Shown here: positions 34,844 through 43,556 of the stretch, piece after piece
How positions within the stretch are numbered: the stretch's first letter is position 1
Layout of the letters: the number at the start of each line of letters is the position of its first letter
Origin: an uncultured Lachnobacterium sp.
Lineage (GTDB): Bacteria; Bacillota; Clostridia; Lachnospirales; Lachnospiraceae
NCBI GenBank assembly: GCA_900543445.1
Contig: UQRC01000015.1
Span: 1 to 51,180 of the forward strand
Direction: 5' to 3'
Length of the DNA: 51,180 nucleotides
Position numbers and translations under genes: made by a program
Notes under the pieces: generated by a model
What the model was told of the DNA's origin: nothing
The model's input: the letters and a program-made list of their open reading frames with translations, nothing else
Database searches by the model: none

Positions 34844-35902
34844 TTATGGGAACATCGGAACCATCTTCAATCCTTCTGCCTCATCCAATCCGAACAAAAG
34901 ATTCATATTCTGTACGGCCTGTCCTGCTGCACCCTTGACCAGATTGTCCAAAGCGCCCATCATGACAACCCTGTGCGTTCTCTCGTCAACAACAAAATTG
35001 ACATCCACATAATTGCTGCCCTCTACCCACTTGGTTTCCGGACATACGCCCTTTTTCAGGACTCGTACAAAACGTTCCTTTGCATAATATTTATCGTATA
35101 CTGCCTTAATCTCCTCGTAAGTCGGATAGGTACCGTCTGCCTTCTTATTCAAAGTCGCATACTCCGTTGCAAGAATACCGCGGTTCATTGGAACCAGATG
35201 CGGTGTAAAGTTGACAACGATCTCCTTACCGGCTGCATAACCAAGCTGCTCCTCGATCTCCGGTGTATGACGGTGCGTTGTCACACCATATGCTTTCATG
35301 CTCTCATTGACTTCACAGAACAGATTCGGAGTCTTAGCGCCTCTTCCGGCTCCGGATGTTCCGGACTTTGCATCGATGATCAGCGTATCCGGATCAATGA
35401 TTCCTTCTTTAACTAAAGGATATGCCGTCAGGATGGAACAGGTTGTATAGCATCCCGGATTCGCAACAAGACGTGTATCCGTTGTCACTTTGTCACGGTT
35501 GATTTCACACAATCCGTATACCGCTTCCTCAATAAACTGCGGACTCTTATGCTCAATCTTGTACCATTTCTCATAGGTAGCCACATCCTTGATACGGAAA
35601 TCTGCACTCAGATCGACGATCTTGACCTTACTTAAAATAGATTCATTCAATACCCCTGCTAAGAATCCCTGTGGCGTTGCAGTAAAGATCACATCCACCT
35701 GGGAAGCAAGTTCTTCCATATTATCGTCCAGACACTTTGCATCGACGATCTCGAAAAAGTTCTGGTATACATCTGCATAATTCTGATCAATGTAGCTTCT
35801 CGAGCCAAACCACTTAATCTCTGCTTCTTTATGATTCATTAAAATACGGACCAGCTCCGCTCCTGCGTAGCCTGTCGCTCCGATAATTCCGACTTTAATC
35901 AT
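34844..35902 (-). CDS. argC: N-acetyl-gamma-glutamyl-phosphate reductase
   Basis: 352 residues from the ATG at 35902, preceded by AAGGAATT; the open frame extends into the leader. The Rossmann motif is VGIIGATGYAGAELVR, the catalytic cysteine is in VANPGCYTT, and RHTPEIEQ-like HRHTPEIEEQLGY and HLVPMNRGI follow. It reduces acetylglutamyl phosphate to the semialdehyde with NADPH. It is the first gene of the argC-GNAT-argB-argD operon, divergent from argG. Confidence 0.95.
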   Translation of the reverse strand: MIKVGIIGATGYAGAELVRILMNHKEAEIKWFGSRSYIDQNYADVYQNFFEIVDAKCLDDNMEELASQVDVIFTATPQGFLAGVLNESILSKVKIVDLSADFRIKDVATYEKWYKIEHKSPQFIEEAVYGLCEINRDKVTTDTRLVANPGCYTTCSILTAYPLVKEGIIDPDTLIIDAKSGTSGAGRGAKTPNLFCEVNESMKAYGVTTHRHTPEIEEQLGYAAGKEIVVNFTPHLVPMNRGILATEYATLNKKADGTYPTYEEIKAVYDKYYAKERFVRVLKKGVCPETKWVEGSNYVDVNFVVDERTHRVVMMGALDNLVKGAAGQAVQNMNLLFGLDEAEGLKMVPMFP

Positions 35903-35954
35903 TTTGTAATTCCTTCTTTCCTTGTGACGCCTGCCACAATGTATGTACTTTAAT

Positions 35955-35983
35955 AATATAGTACACCTTCCGCCGTCCGTAAA
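35955..35983 (-). promoter_or_regulatory. argC promoter
   Basis: On the minus strand TTTACG (35978-35983), a 17-base spacer and TATATT (35955-35960) lie about 50 bases before the argC start. Confidence 0.65.
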
Positions 35984-36004
35984 TAGCAAATATTCACAAA
36001 TTTA

Positions 36005-36039
36005 TGTATATTTATACAGATTTATGTATATTTTTTCAC
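36005..36039. promoter_or_regulatory. ArgR box between argC and argG
   Basis: TGTATATTTATACA at 36005-36018 is a dyad with perfect TGTATA/TATACA arms, and a second partial copy, TTTATGTATATTTTTTCA, follows from 36021. This fits the arginine repressor (ArgR/AhrC) consensus and lies between the divergent argC and argG promoters, so it can control both. Confidence 0.75.
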
Positions 36040-36068
36040 TTGCGTATTCTCCTATTATGTTGTATATT
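36040..36068 (+). promoter_or_regulatory. argG promoter
   Basis: TTGCGT (36040-36045), 17 bases and TATATT (36063-36068), about 40 bases before the argG start. The second partial ArgR box touches its upstream edge. Confidence 0.65.
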
Positions 36069-36107
36069 GAGATTAGTTTGAAAAAAACATAAGAAAGGAC
36101 AAAAGCT

Positions 36108-37331
36108 ATGAAAGAAAAAGTTATTTTAGCTTACTCAGGCGGTCTTGATACTACCGCGATCATTCCTTGGTTAAAGGAGAATTATGGTTATGAAGTAATC
36201 TGCTGCTGCATCAACTGCGGACAGGGAGAAGAATTAGATGGCCTCGAAGAGAGAGCAAAATTATCCGGAGCAACCAAATTATACATCGAAGATATCGTTG
36301 ATGAATTCTGCGACGATTATATCGTACCTTGTGTACAGGCAGGCGCTGTATACGAGCATAAATATCTGTTAGGTACTTCAATGGCTCGTCCTGGAATCGC
36401 AAAGAAGCTCGTTGAGATTGCAAGAAAAGAAAATGCAGTTGCAATCTGCCACGGTGCAACCGGTAAAGGAAACGACCAGATTCGTTTCGAGCTTGGTATT
36501 AAGGCTTTAGCTCCTGACATCAAGATCATCGCTCCTTGGCGTGATGACAAGTGGAAAATGGATTCCCGTGAATCTGAGATTGAATACTGTAAGGCACACG
36601 GAATCGATCTTCCATTCTCAACTGACCAGAGTTACAGCCGTGACCGTAACTTATGGCACATCAGCCATGAAGGACTCGAACTTGAGGATCCTGCATGTGA
36701 GCCAAACTATGATCACCTTCTTGTTCTTGGTGTATCTCCGGAGAAGGCTCCTGACGAACCGGAATATGTAACCATGACTTTTGAAAAAGGTGTTCCAAAG
36801 ACGGTAAACGGAAAGGCTATGAAGGTTTCCGACATCATCCGTGAGCTCAACCGTCTCGGCGGTAAGCATGGAATCGGTATCATTGATATCGTTGAGAACC
36901 GTGTCGTAGGTATGAAGTCCCGTGGTGTCTATGAGACTCCTGGCGGAACAATCCTTATGGAAGCACATGATCAGCTTGAGGAGTTAGTTCTCGACCGTGA
37001 GACACTTGCAACCAAGAAGGATTTAGGTAACAAGCTTGCACAGGTTGTATACGAAGGAAAATGGTTTACTCCTCTTCGTGAAGCAATCCAGGCTTTCGTA
37101 GAGTCCACACAGGACGTTGTTACCGGTGAAGTTAAGTTCAAGTTATACAAGGGCAACATCATCAAAGCCGGAACAACTTCCCCATACTCACTGTACAGCG
37201 AGTCACTTGCAAGTTTCACAACCGGTGATCAGTATGACCACCACGATGCAGACGGATTCATCACACTCTTTGGTCTTCCACTGAAAGTTCGTGCAATGAT
37301 GAAGCAGAACATCGAGAAAAATACAAAATAA
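36108..37331 (+). CDS. argG: Argininosuccinate synthase
   Basis: 407 residues. It joins citrulline and aspartate with ATP. The PP-loop is [16 protein letters not shown] (about 8-23). [28 protein letters not shown] and [15 protein letters not shown] are family signatures. The C-terminal part carries [17 protein letters not shown]. The start follows AAGAAAGGAC. Codon use is more biased than in its neighbours, consistent with good expression. It is a single-gene transcript closed by a perfect hairpin; argH is not in the window. Confidence 0.97.
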   Translation: MKEKVILAYSGGLDTTAIIPWLKENYGYEVICCCINCGQGEELDGLEERAKLSGATKLYIEDIVDEFCDDYIVPCVQAGAVYEHKYLLGTSMARPGIAKKLVEIARKENAVAICHGATGKGNDQIRFELGIKALAPDIKIIAPWRDDKWKMDSRESEIEYCKAHGIDLPFSTDQSYSRDRNLWHISHEGLELEDPACEPNYDHLLVLGVSPEKAPDEPEYVTMTFEKGVPKTVNGKAMKVSDIIRELNRLGGKHGIGIIDIVENRVVGMKSRGVYETPGGTILMEAHDQLEELVLDRETLATKKDLGNKLAQVVYEGKWFTPLREAIQAFVESTQDVVTGEVKFKLYKGNIIKAGTTSPYSLYSESLASFTTGDQYDHHDADGFITLFGLPLKVRAMMKQNIEKNTK

Positions 37332-37349
37332 ATCTACATAAAACGATAT

Positions 37350-37384
37350 AAGAGGCGATGATTCTCGAAGAATCATCGCCTCTT
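37350..37384. terminator. Bidirectional terminator between argG and the acyltransferase gene
   Basis: A perfect 16-bp stem, AAGAGGCGATGATTCT / AGAATCATCGCCTCTT, with a 3-base loop. It is 18 bases after the argG stop and serves the convergent gene as well. Confidence 0.88.
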
Positions 37385-37456
37385 ATCATTTTCATTATAA
37401 TTTGTATGTGCGTCTTCTCTTTCCAACAGTTCACACGCCCAAATACATCACATCCG

Positions 37457-38476
37457 CTAGACCTGTCCGCCTCGCTGAAAGATCCGTCCCAAAGCATGAA
37501 GCTTCAGGAATCGATTCATTGTATCAACCACATGCCGGTTCGCAAGCAGATAGATTACACTGATACTCAGACAGATCAGCACAAACAAAGCAAACCATCC
37601 CCAATCCCCCAGATACTCATAGATTCCGGCAAACATTAAGATGTCACGAAGAATACGATGCAGCATATAGATTGGCATTGTCCGCTGTCCGATAAAGGAT
37701 ACTGCTGTCTTACCTCTCGGAACATAAAAAAGAATTGCCCATGAGATCACAAACGCCGCAATCATCAGCGTCAGTCTGACAAATGGTCCTTCCCACATAT
37801 GATCCAGTTCATAGTAGGATATATTTTCATACACCATGCCAAGCTCATCATGCATTTTCTTTCCTGTCAGAAGAATTCCCGCACAGATCGATAGTGCAGC
37901 AGTTGTCACAATTTTCTTGTACTCCGGTCGAAGCGCCCGCTCTAAAAGCGGCTGCTCCATATAATACCCGAGGAAGAAAAACGGTCCGAACACAAGGATT
38001 CTCGACAGGCACAGGAAGTCACCGACATTCTTAAAGTATCCCGCGACAAGTGCCAATACAATATTGACCGCAATCACTGGAACCGGTTTTAAATTTCGCA
38101 CAAACGGAATCATCAGATACCACACGATCATCGCAAACAGATACCACGGTGCTCCGCTTTGGCTGAAGAAATTAATCTCGCTGAAACTTCGGAATCCACT
38201 GATCGCATAGACCGCCTGAATTGCGATTACAAACAAAATGTATGCCTTGATCAGATACAGGATCTTCTTAAAATTAAATCTTCCATCCTTATAGATTCTC
38301 TTGGAAAAATATCCCGACACAAATACAAAAAGCGGCATATGAAACACATAGATCAGCCGCTTGATGAGCACCAGGATTCCTTCTTCATGAATCGGAAGAA
38401 GGAAATGCCCAAGTACTACAAAAAATATTAATACTGCTTTAATATTATCAAAAAAATAATCTCTCTCTGCCTTCAT
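37457..38476 (-). CDS. Acyltransferase family 3 membrane protein
   Basis: 339 residues with about ten membrane helices. The N-terminal signature YFFDNIKAVLIFFVVLGHF holds the catalytic histidine. FHMPLFVFVSGYFSKR is the second family mark. Members acetylate or otherwise acylate exported sugars and polymers. The gene starts 5 bases after the stop of the EAL protein gene with only a weak ribosome site, so it is likely translated by coupling. A link between c-di-GMP breakdown and surface sugar modification is inferred from this pairing. Confidence 0.88.
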   Translation of the reverse strand: MKAERDYFFDNIKAVLIFFVVLGHFLLPIHEEGILVLIKRLIYVFHMPLFVFVSGYFSKRIYKDGRFNFKKILYLIKAYILFVIAIQAVYAISGFRSFSEINFFSQSGAPWYLFAMIVWYLMIPFVRNLKPVPVIAVNIVLALVAGYFKNVGDFLCLSRILVFGPFFFLGYYMEQPLLERALRPEYKKIVTTAALSICAGILLTGKKMHDELGMVYENISYYELDHMWEGPFVRLTLMIAAFVISWAILFYVPRGKTAVSFIGQRTMPIYMLHRILRDILMFAGIYEYLGDWGWFALFVLICLSISVIYLLANRHVVDTMNRFLKLHALGRIFQRGGQV

Positions 38477-38481
38477 GTTAC

Positions 38482-40764
38482 TTACTTCTTATGCATATAG
38501 ATTTCCTCAAACTGTGTGACTTCCATCGGTTTTGCAAAATAATATCCCTGGAAGATATCGCAGCTTATGGATTTTAAGAACTCAAGCTGATCGCTCGTCT
38601 CGACCCCCTCAACGATTGTCTCCATCCCCAGTTCCTGTGCAAGAGAAATGATCGTGCGAAGAATTTTTCTGCTTCGTTCCACCTCTGTCGTCTTGCGTAA
38701 AAATACCATATCCACTTTCAGTACATTGACATGAATCTCCTTTAACATGTTGAGGGAAGAATATCCGCTTCCAAAATCATCCATCTCAACAATAAATCCG
38801 TATGCCTGCAGGCGTTCAATGATCTTGATTCTCTGCTCAACGTCCGTCATTACGGATGTCTCCGTAATCTCGAGATGCAGTCTCTTCGGATCAATCCCAT
38901 ATGTCTCGACCAGACTCGTAAAGGTATCATAGATATCCACAAAATAGAAATCCTTCGGCGATATATTCACCGACAAATACATATCCTCTCTGCCCTCAGA
39001 CGTCCATTCTTTCAGTTTCAGGCAGGCCAATTCCCAAACATAACGATCAAGTCTTACGATTGCTCCATTTTTCTCGAGAATATCAATGAATGCAGCTGGT
39101 GGAAGATATCCCTTCTTCGGATGAATCCAACGCACCAGTGCCTCTGCACCATGTGACTCTCCGTCACCGTTTACCTGTGCCTGCAGATAAATCTGGAACT
39201 GACCGGAGGCAATCGCCTCATCAAGCTCTCCCATAATCTCCTGCTCATTTAACAAACTCTGGCGCAGTTCCTCATCATAGTATGCCAGACGCTTCTGATA
39301 ATTTCCTTTGATCGTTGCGATCGCCATCTTGGCACGGTCATACATGCCGGATATTGGCAGATCTTTCTGTATAATTTCATATACTCCAAGATAGAGGCGA
39401 ATCGGATATTCCATATTCTTCTCAATATAGACCTTCGTCTGCGGAACCGTCTGGAAATACTCCTCCTCGTAATCCGATTTCTTCATCAGCAGAGCAAAAC
39501 CATCATTGTCAATTCTTCCGTAGATCTGATCCTGTTTGCATAATTTATGTAAGGCTTTTGCAATGCGTATCAGGACTTTGTCACCACTCTCCCTGCCAAA
39601 TACGTCATTCACCATCTTAAAGTCACCGATGTCCGAACAGATAAGTAAAAACTCTTCCTCTGGCTGCTCATCCAGCCTTTTACGCACTTTCTCGTAAAAA
39701 TATTCTTTGTTATACAGCCCCGTCAGCGAATCATGTGAAGCGCGGTAGCGCTCCGCCTGCAGATCATTCACTTCCTTGGTGCGATCCTTGATATCAACAA
39801 ACGAACCGATTTCTGCACCATCTTCGTCGAGAAGCCTCTTAAAGAAAATGCGAAGATACAGTGTTTTACCATTCACCTTTACAACCGTGTCCCTGCCGTT
39901 CTCATCGGAATGTTTATTCATTTCTTTCTGATACCAGATTTCATATGCCCTCTCCGGTTCCAAACGGAAATCCTCGTCAAGAAATTCGATTGCACTCTCA
40001 TTTACCCGAATACAGTTGCCGTCCATATCAAACAACAACACACCATCCATCATGTCATGGACAACCATAGAAAAAAGTCTGTCCACAAGTCGTCCCTTCG
40101 GAATATAAACGACAGACACATAATAAACTAAAATTCCGCCAACCGAGAAACCTATGATCGATATGTCAATGATTCCGCCAAAAAATAAATAAAGAGTATC
40201 CGCCAGTCCAACCAGAACAAGAATGACCAGAATCGAAATATACTTAACCCGATAAATCCGCGGTGTCTTCGCAATCTTGACAGCAAGACTTATGATTGCC
40301 AGCGCAATCAGAAGGTTCATAATCCCAAGATGGATATAATACGGCAGCTTGTAATCCAGCTGATAAAATACCTCCCCATCACCGAGAAGAATCTCCCTCG
40401 CCACAAAAGCATGATGGGTAAAGAAATTACACACCATCGATACAGAATCCGCAAATAACAAAGTTCCAAAAATATAAGGACCATGCTTCATCAGATTCTC
40501 ACTGTTCGTATACTCCATCACAAATGCCATCATGTAGTACATAACCCAGTTCATTCCCACGCAAAAAACACTGTATGCAAGCATGCAGACAGTTTCAGAC
40601 GGCGAGACAATGACAACAATATTGGCAAGCGTTGCAACGACAGCAGTAATTAATACTCTGCGCAGCGTCTTTGCTGTGTTCTTCTGACTCATATATGATT
40701 TTTTAATTGTATAAATAAGTACGAGCAGTGTTACAAGAAAAGCTCCGAAATAAACAAATCTCAC
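38482..40764 (-). CDS. 7TM-PAS-degenerate GGDEF-EAL c-di-GMP phosphodiesterase
   Basis: 760 residues with a GTG start after AAGGAG. Seven N-terminal membrane helices (about 5-225) form a 7TM sensor region. A PAS domain follows (about 235-340, LFDMDGNCIRVNESAIEF). The GGDEF domain (about 345-500) keeps DSLTGLYNKEYFYEKV, but the signature is replaced by RIDNDGF, so cyclase activity is unlikely. The EAL domain (about 510-760) keeps GAEALVRW, EITETSV and DDFGSGYSSL, so it is probably an active phosphodiesterase. It is co-transcribed with the acyltransferase gene. Confidence 0.92.
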   Translation of the reverse strand: MRFVYFGAFLVTLLVLIYTIKKSYMSQKNTAKTLRRVLITAVVATLANIVVIVSPSETVCMLAYSVFCVGMNWVMYYMMAFVMEYTNSENLMKHGPYIFGTLLFADSVSMVCNFFTHHAFVAREILLGDGEVFYQLDYKLPYYIHLGIMNLLIALAIISLAVKIAKTPRIYRVKYISILVILVLVGLADTLYLFFGGIIDISIIGFSVGGILVYYVSVVYIPKGRLVDRLFSMVVHDMMDGVLLFDMDGNCIRVNESAIEFLDEDFRLEPERAYEIWYQKEMNKHSDENGRDTVVKVNGKTLYLRIFFKRLLDEDGAEIGSFVDIKDRTKEVNDLQAERYRASHDSLTGLYNKEYFYEKVRKRLDEQPEEEFLLICSDIGDFKMVNDVFGRESGDKVLIRIAKALHKLCKQDQIYGRIDNDGFALLMKKSDYEEEYFQTVPQTKVYIEKNMEYPIRLYLGVYEIIQKDLPISGMYDRAKMAIATIKGNYQKRLAYYDEELRQSLLNEQEIMGELDEAIASGQFQIYLQAQVNGDGESHGAEALVRWIHPKKGYLPPAAFIDILEKNGAIVRLDRYVWELACLKLKEWTSEGREDMYLSVNISPKDFYFVDIYDTFTSLVETYGIDPKRLHLEITETSVMTDVEQRIKIIERLQAYGFIVEMDDFGSGYSSLNMLKEIHVNVLKVDMVFLRKTTEVERSRKILRTIISLAQELGMETIVEGVETSDQLEFLKSISCDIFQGYYFAKPMEVTQFEEIYMHKK

Positions 40765-40891
40765 TTCATCACTCCTTCATGGAACTATTATATCAACTTT
40801 AACAACATCTGTCTATTGTTAACTTTTCCATATTTTCTATGCAGTTGTACACTTTTAAAGCAATATCACTCAAACGGTTGCGAGTTTCTGA

Positions 40892-41557
40892 TCAGCCGAC
40901 ATCCCAATCCTCTCCCGGAGAAAGGACAAAATGATTCTTGTCAAAGGTAAGCATGCCCTCATCCCGCATCTTTCCAAGCTCCTTTGAGAGTGCACTCCGA
41001 TCAAGATTCAGATAATCCGCCATCTGCTGCCTCGTAAAAGGAACATCAAACGAAAGACCTCCTGCCTGCACCTGCTGCTGGGCAAAATACGTGGCAAGTC
41101 TTGCCCGGATTGTCTTCGGGGTCGTGCAGAATATCCGGTTCGAAAGCGTGATATTCTTGTGTGAAGTCATCGCAAGCATGCTGCGCAGTAATTTACTCTG
41201 CCATGTTTTACCGGCATTCGCCGGATCCAAAACAATTGCAGTATTTAAAAAGAATACCTTCGTCTTCTCCGTTGCGATTGCATCGACCATCATCGCTGTC
41301 TGACTTAAGGCATAGGACTCCGCGAACACCTGTCCCGGCATGATCTTACTTAGGATGCTGCAGTTTCCCCACAAGTCGTTACTCTCAATCAGGACACTTC
41401 CGGACTCCACGATACCAATCTCCCGGATCATCTCCCCCGCATGAAAGATTACCTCATTTTTTTCAAAGATCTGCTCGCTCGTTGCTGCTGTCTGTTCGAT
41501 AGACGCAAGTTCCTCTTCCGTCAGATTCTGTAACAATGGAATTCTTTTCTTGTCCAT
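40892..41557 (-). CDS. Crp/Fnr family transcription regulator
   Basis: 221 residues. A cyclic-nucleotide-binding-like sensor domain (about 20-130; FEKNEVIFHAGEMIREIGIVESGSVLI) is followed by a helix-turn-helix domain (about 150-210; FTRQQMADYLNLDRSALSKELGKM). There is no N-terminal Fnr cysteine cluster. It resembles regulators of nitrosative or redox stress genes in Clostridia (HcpR type), but the ligand is not readable. It diverges from a ferredoxin-type gene, and a perfect GTTGTTATAACAAC palindrome lies 14 bases before its own start. Confidence 0.9.
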   Translation of the reverse strand: MDKKRIPLLQNLTEEELASIEQTAATSEQIFEKNEVIFHAGEMIREIGIVESGSVLIESNDLWGNCSILSKIMPGQVFAESYALSQTAMMVDAIATEKTKVFFLNTAIVLDPANAGKTWQSKLLRSMLAMTSHKNITLSNRIFCTTPKTIRARLATYFAQQQVQAGGLSFDVPFTRQQMADYLNLDRSALSKELGKMRDEGMLTFDKNHFVLSPGEDWDVG

Positions 41558-41570
41558 AATCCCTCTTTTC

Positions 41571-41584
41571 GTTGTTATAACAAC
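41571..41584. promoter_or_regulatory. Crp/Fnr operator palindrome
   Basis: GTTGTTATAACAAC is a perfect 14-bp dyad, upstream of the regulator start (minus) and 11 bases before the -35 box of the divergent ferredoxin gene. Position suggests both autoregulation and control of the neighbour. Confidence 0.6.
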
Positions 41585-41594
41585 CGCTTTTCTA

Positions 41595-41623
41595 TTGTCA
41601 TTTTACTATACTGTGGATACAGT
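41595..41623 (+). promoter_or_regulatory. Promoter of the ferredoxin-type gene
   Basis: TTGTCA (41595-41600), a 17-base spacer and TACAGT (41618-41623), about 55 bases before the ATG at 41679. Confidence 0.6.
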
Positions 41624-41678
41624 GTCAAAGAACACGAACTATTCTGATATGAAATTAAGCAAAAGGAGATTTTATAAT

Positions 41679-42371
41679 ATGAAACGACAGATTATCGAAA
41701 TTGATGAGACAAAATGTAATGGATGTGGTGCCTGCGCCAATGCATGCCACGAAGGCGCGATTGGCATGGTGGATGGCAAAGCCAGACTGCTCCGCGACGA
41801 TTACTGCGACGGATTCGGAGATTGTCTTCCAACTTGTCCGACCGGAGCCATCACATTCGTAGAACGGGAAGCTGCCGCATATGATGAGGATGCTGTCCTT
41901 AAAAACAAGCAGCTCAAAGCAGCATCACATTCCGGATGTCCGGGCACGCGTATGAAGACTTTAAGCCACGCTTCTGAAGGAAACACTGCACCGGCAGAGC
42001 GTATGACATCCGCACTCGCCCAGTGGCCATGCCAGATCAAGCTGGCCCCGATCAATGCGCCTTTCTATGAGAACGCCAGGCTTCTGATTGCCGCAGACTG
42101 TACCGCTTATGCCTATGCGAATATGCATCAGGATTTCATGCGTGGTCACGTCACACTCATCGGCTGCCCGAAATTGGATGCCGTCGATTACCGTGAGAAG
42201 CTGACTGCGATCATCCGTGAAAACAATATCGAGGAAGTAACGATCGTGCGCATGGAAGTTCCCTGCTGCGGCGGTCTTGAACAGGCTGCCCGCACCGCCT
42301 TACAGAATTCCGGCAAGTTTCTTCCGTGGCACGTTGTCACTATCTCTGTTGACGGCAACATTCTAAACTAA
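41679..42371 (+). CDS. 4Fe-4S ferredoxin-type protein
   Basis: About 230 residues from the ATG at 41679 with AAAGGAG upstream; the longer open frame has no ribosome site and is rejected. Two 4Fe-4S motifs are seen, CNGCGACANAC (about 14-24) and a looser CDGFGDCLPTCPTG (about 44-57). A middle linker leads to a C-terminal domain (about 115-225) with LLIAADCTAYAYAN and VRMEVPCCGGLEQAAR. Such proteins often accompany Crp/Fnr regulators and hydroxylamine reductase in Clostridia, where they may move electrons or report redox state. No hcp gene lies in the window. Confidence 0.88.
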   Translation: MKRQIIEIDETKCNGCGACANACHEGAIGMVDGKARLLRDDYCDGFGDCLPTCPTGAITFVEREAAAYDEDAVLKNKQLKAASHSGCPGTRMKTLSHASEGNTAPAERMTSALAQWPCQIKLAPINAPFYENARLLIAADCTAYAYANMHQDFMRGHVTLIGCPKLDAVDYREKLTAIIRENNIEEVTIVRMEVPCCGGLEQAARTALQNSGKFLPWHVVTISVDGNILN

Positions 42372-42383
42372 ATCAAAACAAGG

Positions 42384-42650
42384 TTACTTTCTCTTTCCAA
42401 AGAGAGAGAAGCCCTTCTTTTCATAAGGCTCCTGCGCAACCGATACGGCAGTGTATCCGGTTGCGTTTATGGCAGCCTTTAATTTTTCTTCATCTAACGC
42501 ATTTTCCGAGATGATCTCGGTCTTCTTCTTCGAGTGCGAAGATGTCACCTTCTTGATACTACCTTCAAAAGCACGTCTGACAGCCTCATTGACATGACTC
42601 TCACACATACCACACATCATACCGTCTACGTTGACTGTTGTCTTAACCAT
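42384..42650 (-). CDS. HMA-domain metal-binding protein
   Basis: About 88 residues from the ATG at 42650 with AGGAGG 8 bases upstream; the longer frame is not preferred. One heavy-metal-associated domain with the ligand motif GMMCGMCESHV (about 9-19) is followed by a basic tail. It resembles CopZ-type copper chaperones, although no P-type ATPase or CsoR gene is near. It converges on the ferredoxin-type gene with a 12-base gap. Confidence 0.88.
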   Translation of the reverse strand: MVKTTVNVDGMMCGMCESHVNEAVRRAFEGSIKKVTSSHSKKKTEIISENALDEEKLKAAINATGYTAVSVAQEPYEKKGFSLFGKRK

Positions 42651-42821
42651 CTTATATTCCTCCTGTCGGTCAATCTCTCTTATATTATCCCATTCCGACA
42701 ATCGCCTTATCATCGATCGGGATAGTTGGATCATACACCCGCAAGTGTTTCTGAGACAATAGAAAACAGTCATTGTTATTGATAGAAATCTTCATTAAAG
42801 TATTTTGCTTTTACAAAAATG

Positions 42822-43556
42822 TCAATGTGCCGACAGCCGGTACTCCTTCGGTGTCATTCCCTTCATTTTCTTAAACACTTTTGAAAAGTACTTTTCATCG
42901 TTGAAACCTACTTTATATGCGACCTCGTAATTTTTGAGCTGGTGCTGTTCTAAGTAGCAGCATGCGCGATCGACCCGCACCTGATTCAGAAAATCCACGA
43001 AGCCGCAACCAATATTCTGATTCATCAGTGTGGAGAGATATCCGGTAGAAATCCGAAGATGCTCCGCGACCTCTGTCAGAGACAGATCCTTCGCATAGTT
43101 CTCCTGTATATACTCCGTTGCCTCACGCACAAGCGGATTGGAGGCATTCGTCTCTTCCTGATCCGCATCCTCTTCCTTTCCGATAAAGCGGTCCGCCAGT
43201 TCATTTAATGTACTTAAAATATCTGCCGCACGCACCGGTTTGAGCAGATAATCCTTCGCACCGAATTTTACAGCCTGCTGCGCGTACGCAAACGCATCAT
43301 AACCACTCAGAATCACAGTAACCGGCTCAAGTCCAGCTTTCTCCACTTCCTTCATGACATCCAGCCCCGTCTTGACCGGCATCTGCACGTCCAGAAGAAG
43401 CATATCCGGCTGATAACGAAGTATCAGGTCAATTGCTTCCTGTCCGTTTTCCGCCTCATAGATCTTCGCAAAACGATCCGTATGAAGCTGCAGATATTTG
43501 GCAACACCTTTGCGGATCATATCCTCATCGTCCGCAATCAATAATTTAAGTGGCAA
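42822..43556 (-). CDS. YesN-type response regulator (receiver plus AraC helix-turn-helix)
   Basis: 244 residues. The receiver has its phospho-aspartate in MLLLDVQMPVKTG and its lysine in YLLKPVRA. The AraC domain (about 145-244) carries LSLTEVAEHLRISTGYLSTL and YEVAYKVGFNDEKYFSKVFKKMKGMTPKEYR. It overlaps the kinase gene by 11 bases and is last in the importer operon. Repeats GTGTAATATTTTCA upstream of the binding-protein and permease genes are its likely binding sites. Confidence 0.93.
   Translation of the reverse strand: MPLKLLIADDEDMIRKGVAKYLQLHTDRFAKIYEAENGQEAIDLILRYQPDMLLLDVQMPVKTGLDVMKEVEKAGLEPVTVILSGYDAFAYAQQAVKFGAKDYLLKPVRAADILSTLNELADRFIGKEEDADQEETNASNPLVREATEYIQENYAKDLSLTEVAEHLRISTGYLSTLMNQNIGCGFVDFLNQVRVDRACCYLEQHQLKNYEVAYKVGFNDEKYFSKVFKKMKGMTPKEYRLSAH

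Noticed and set aside
42361..42440. CTCTTT/AAAGAG hairpin as terminator between the ferredoxin-type and HMA genes
   Set aside because: It lies inside the HMA coding end and has no following T-run on either strand.
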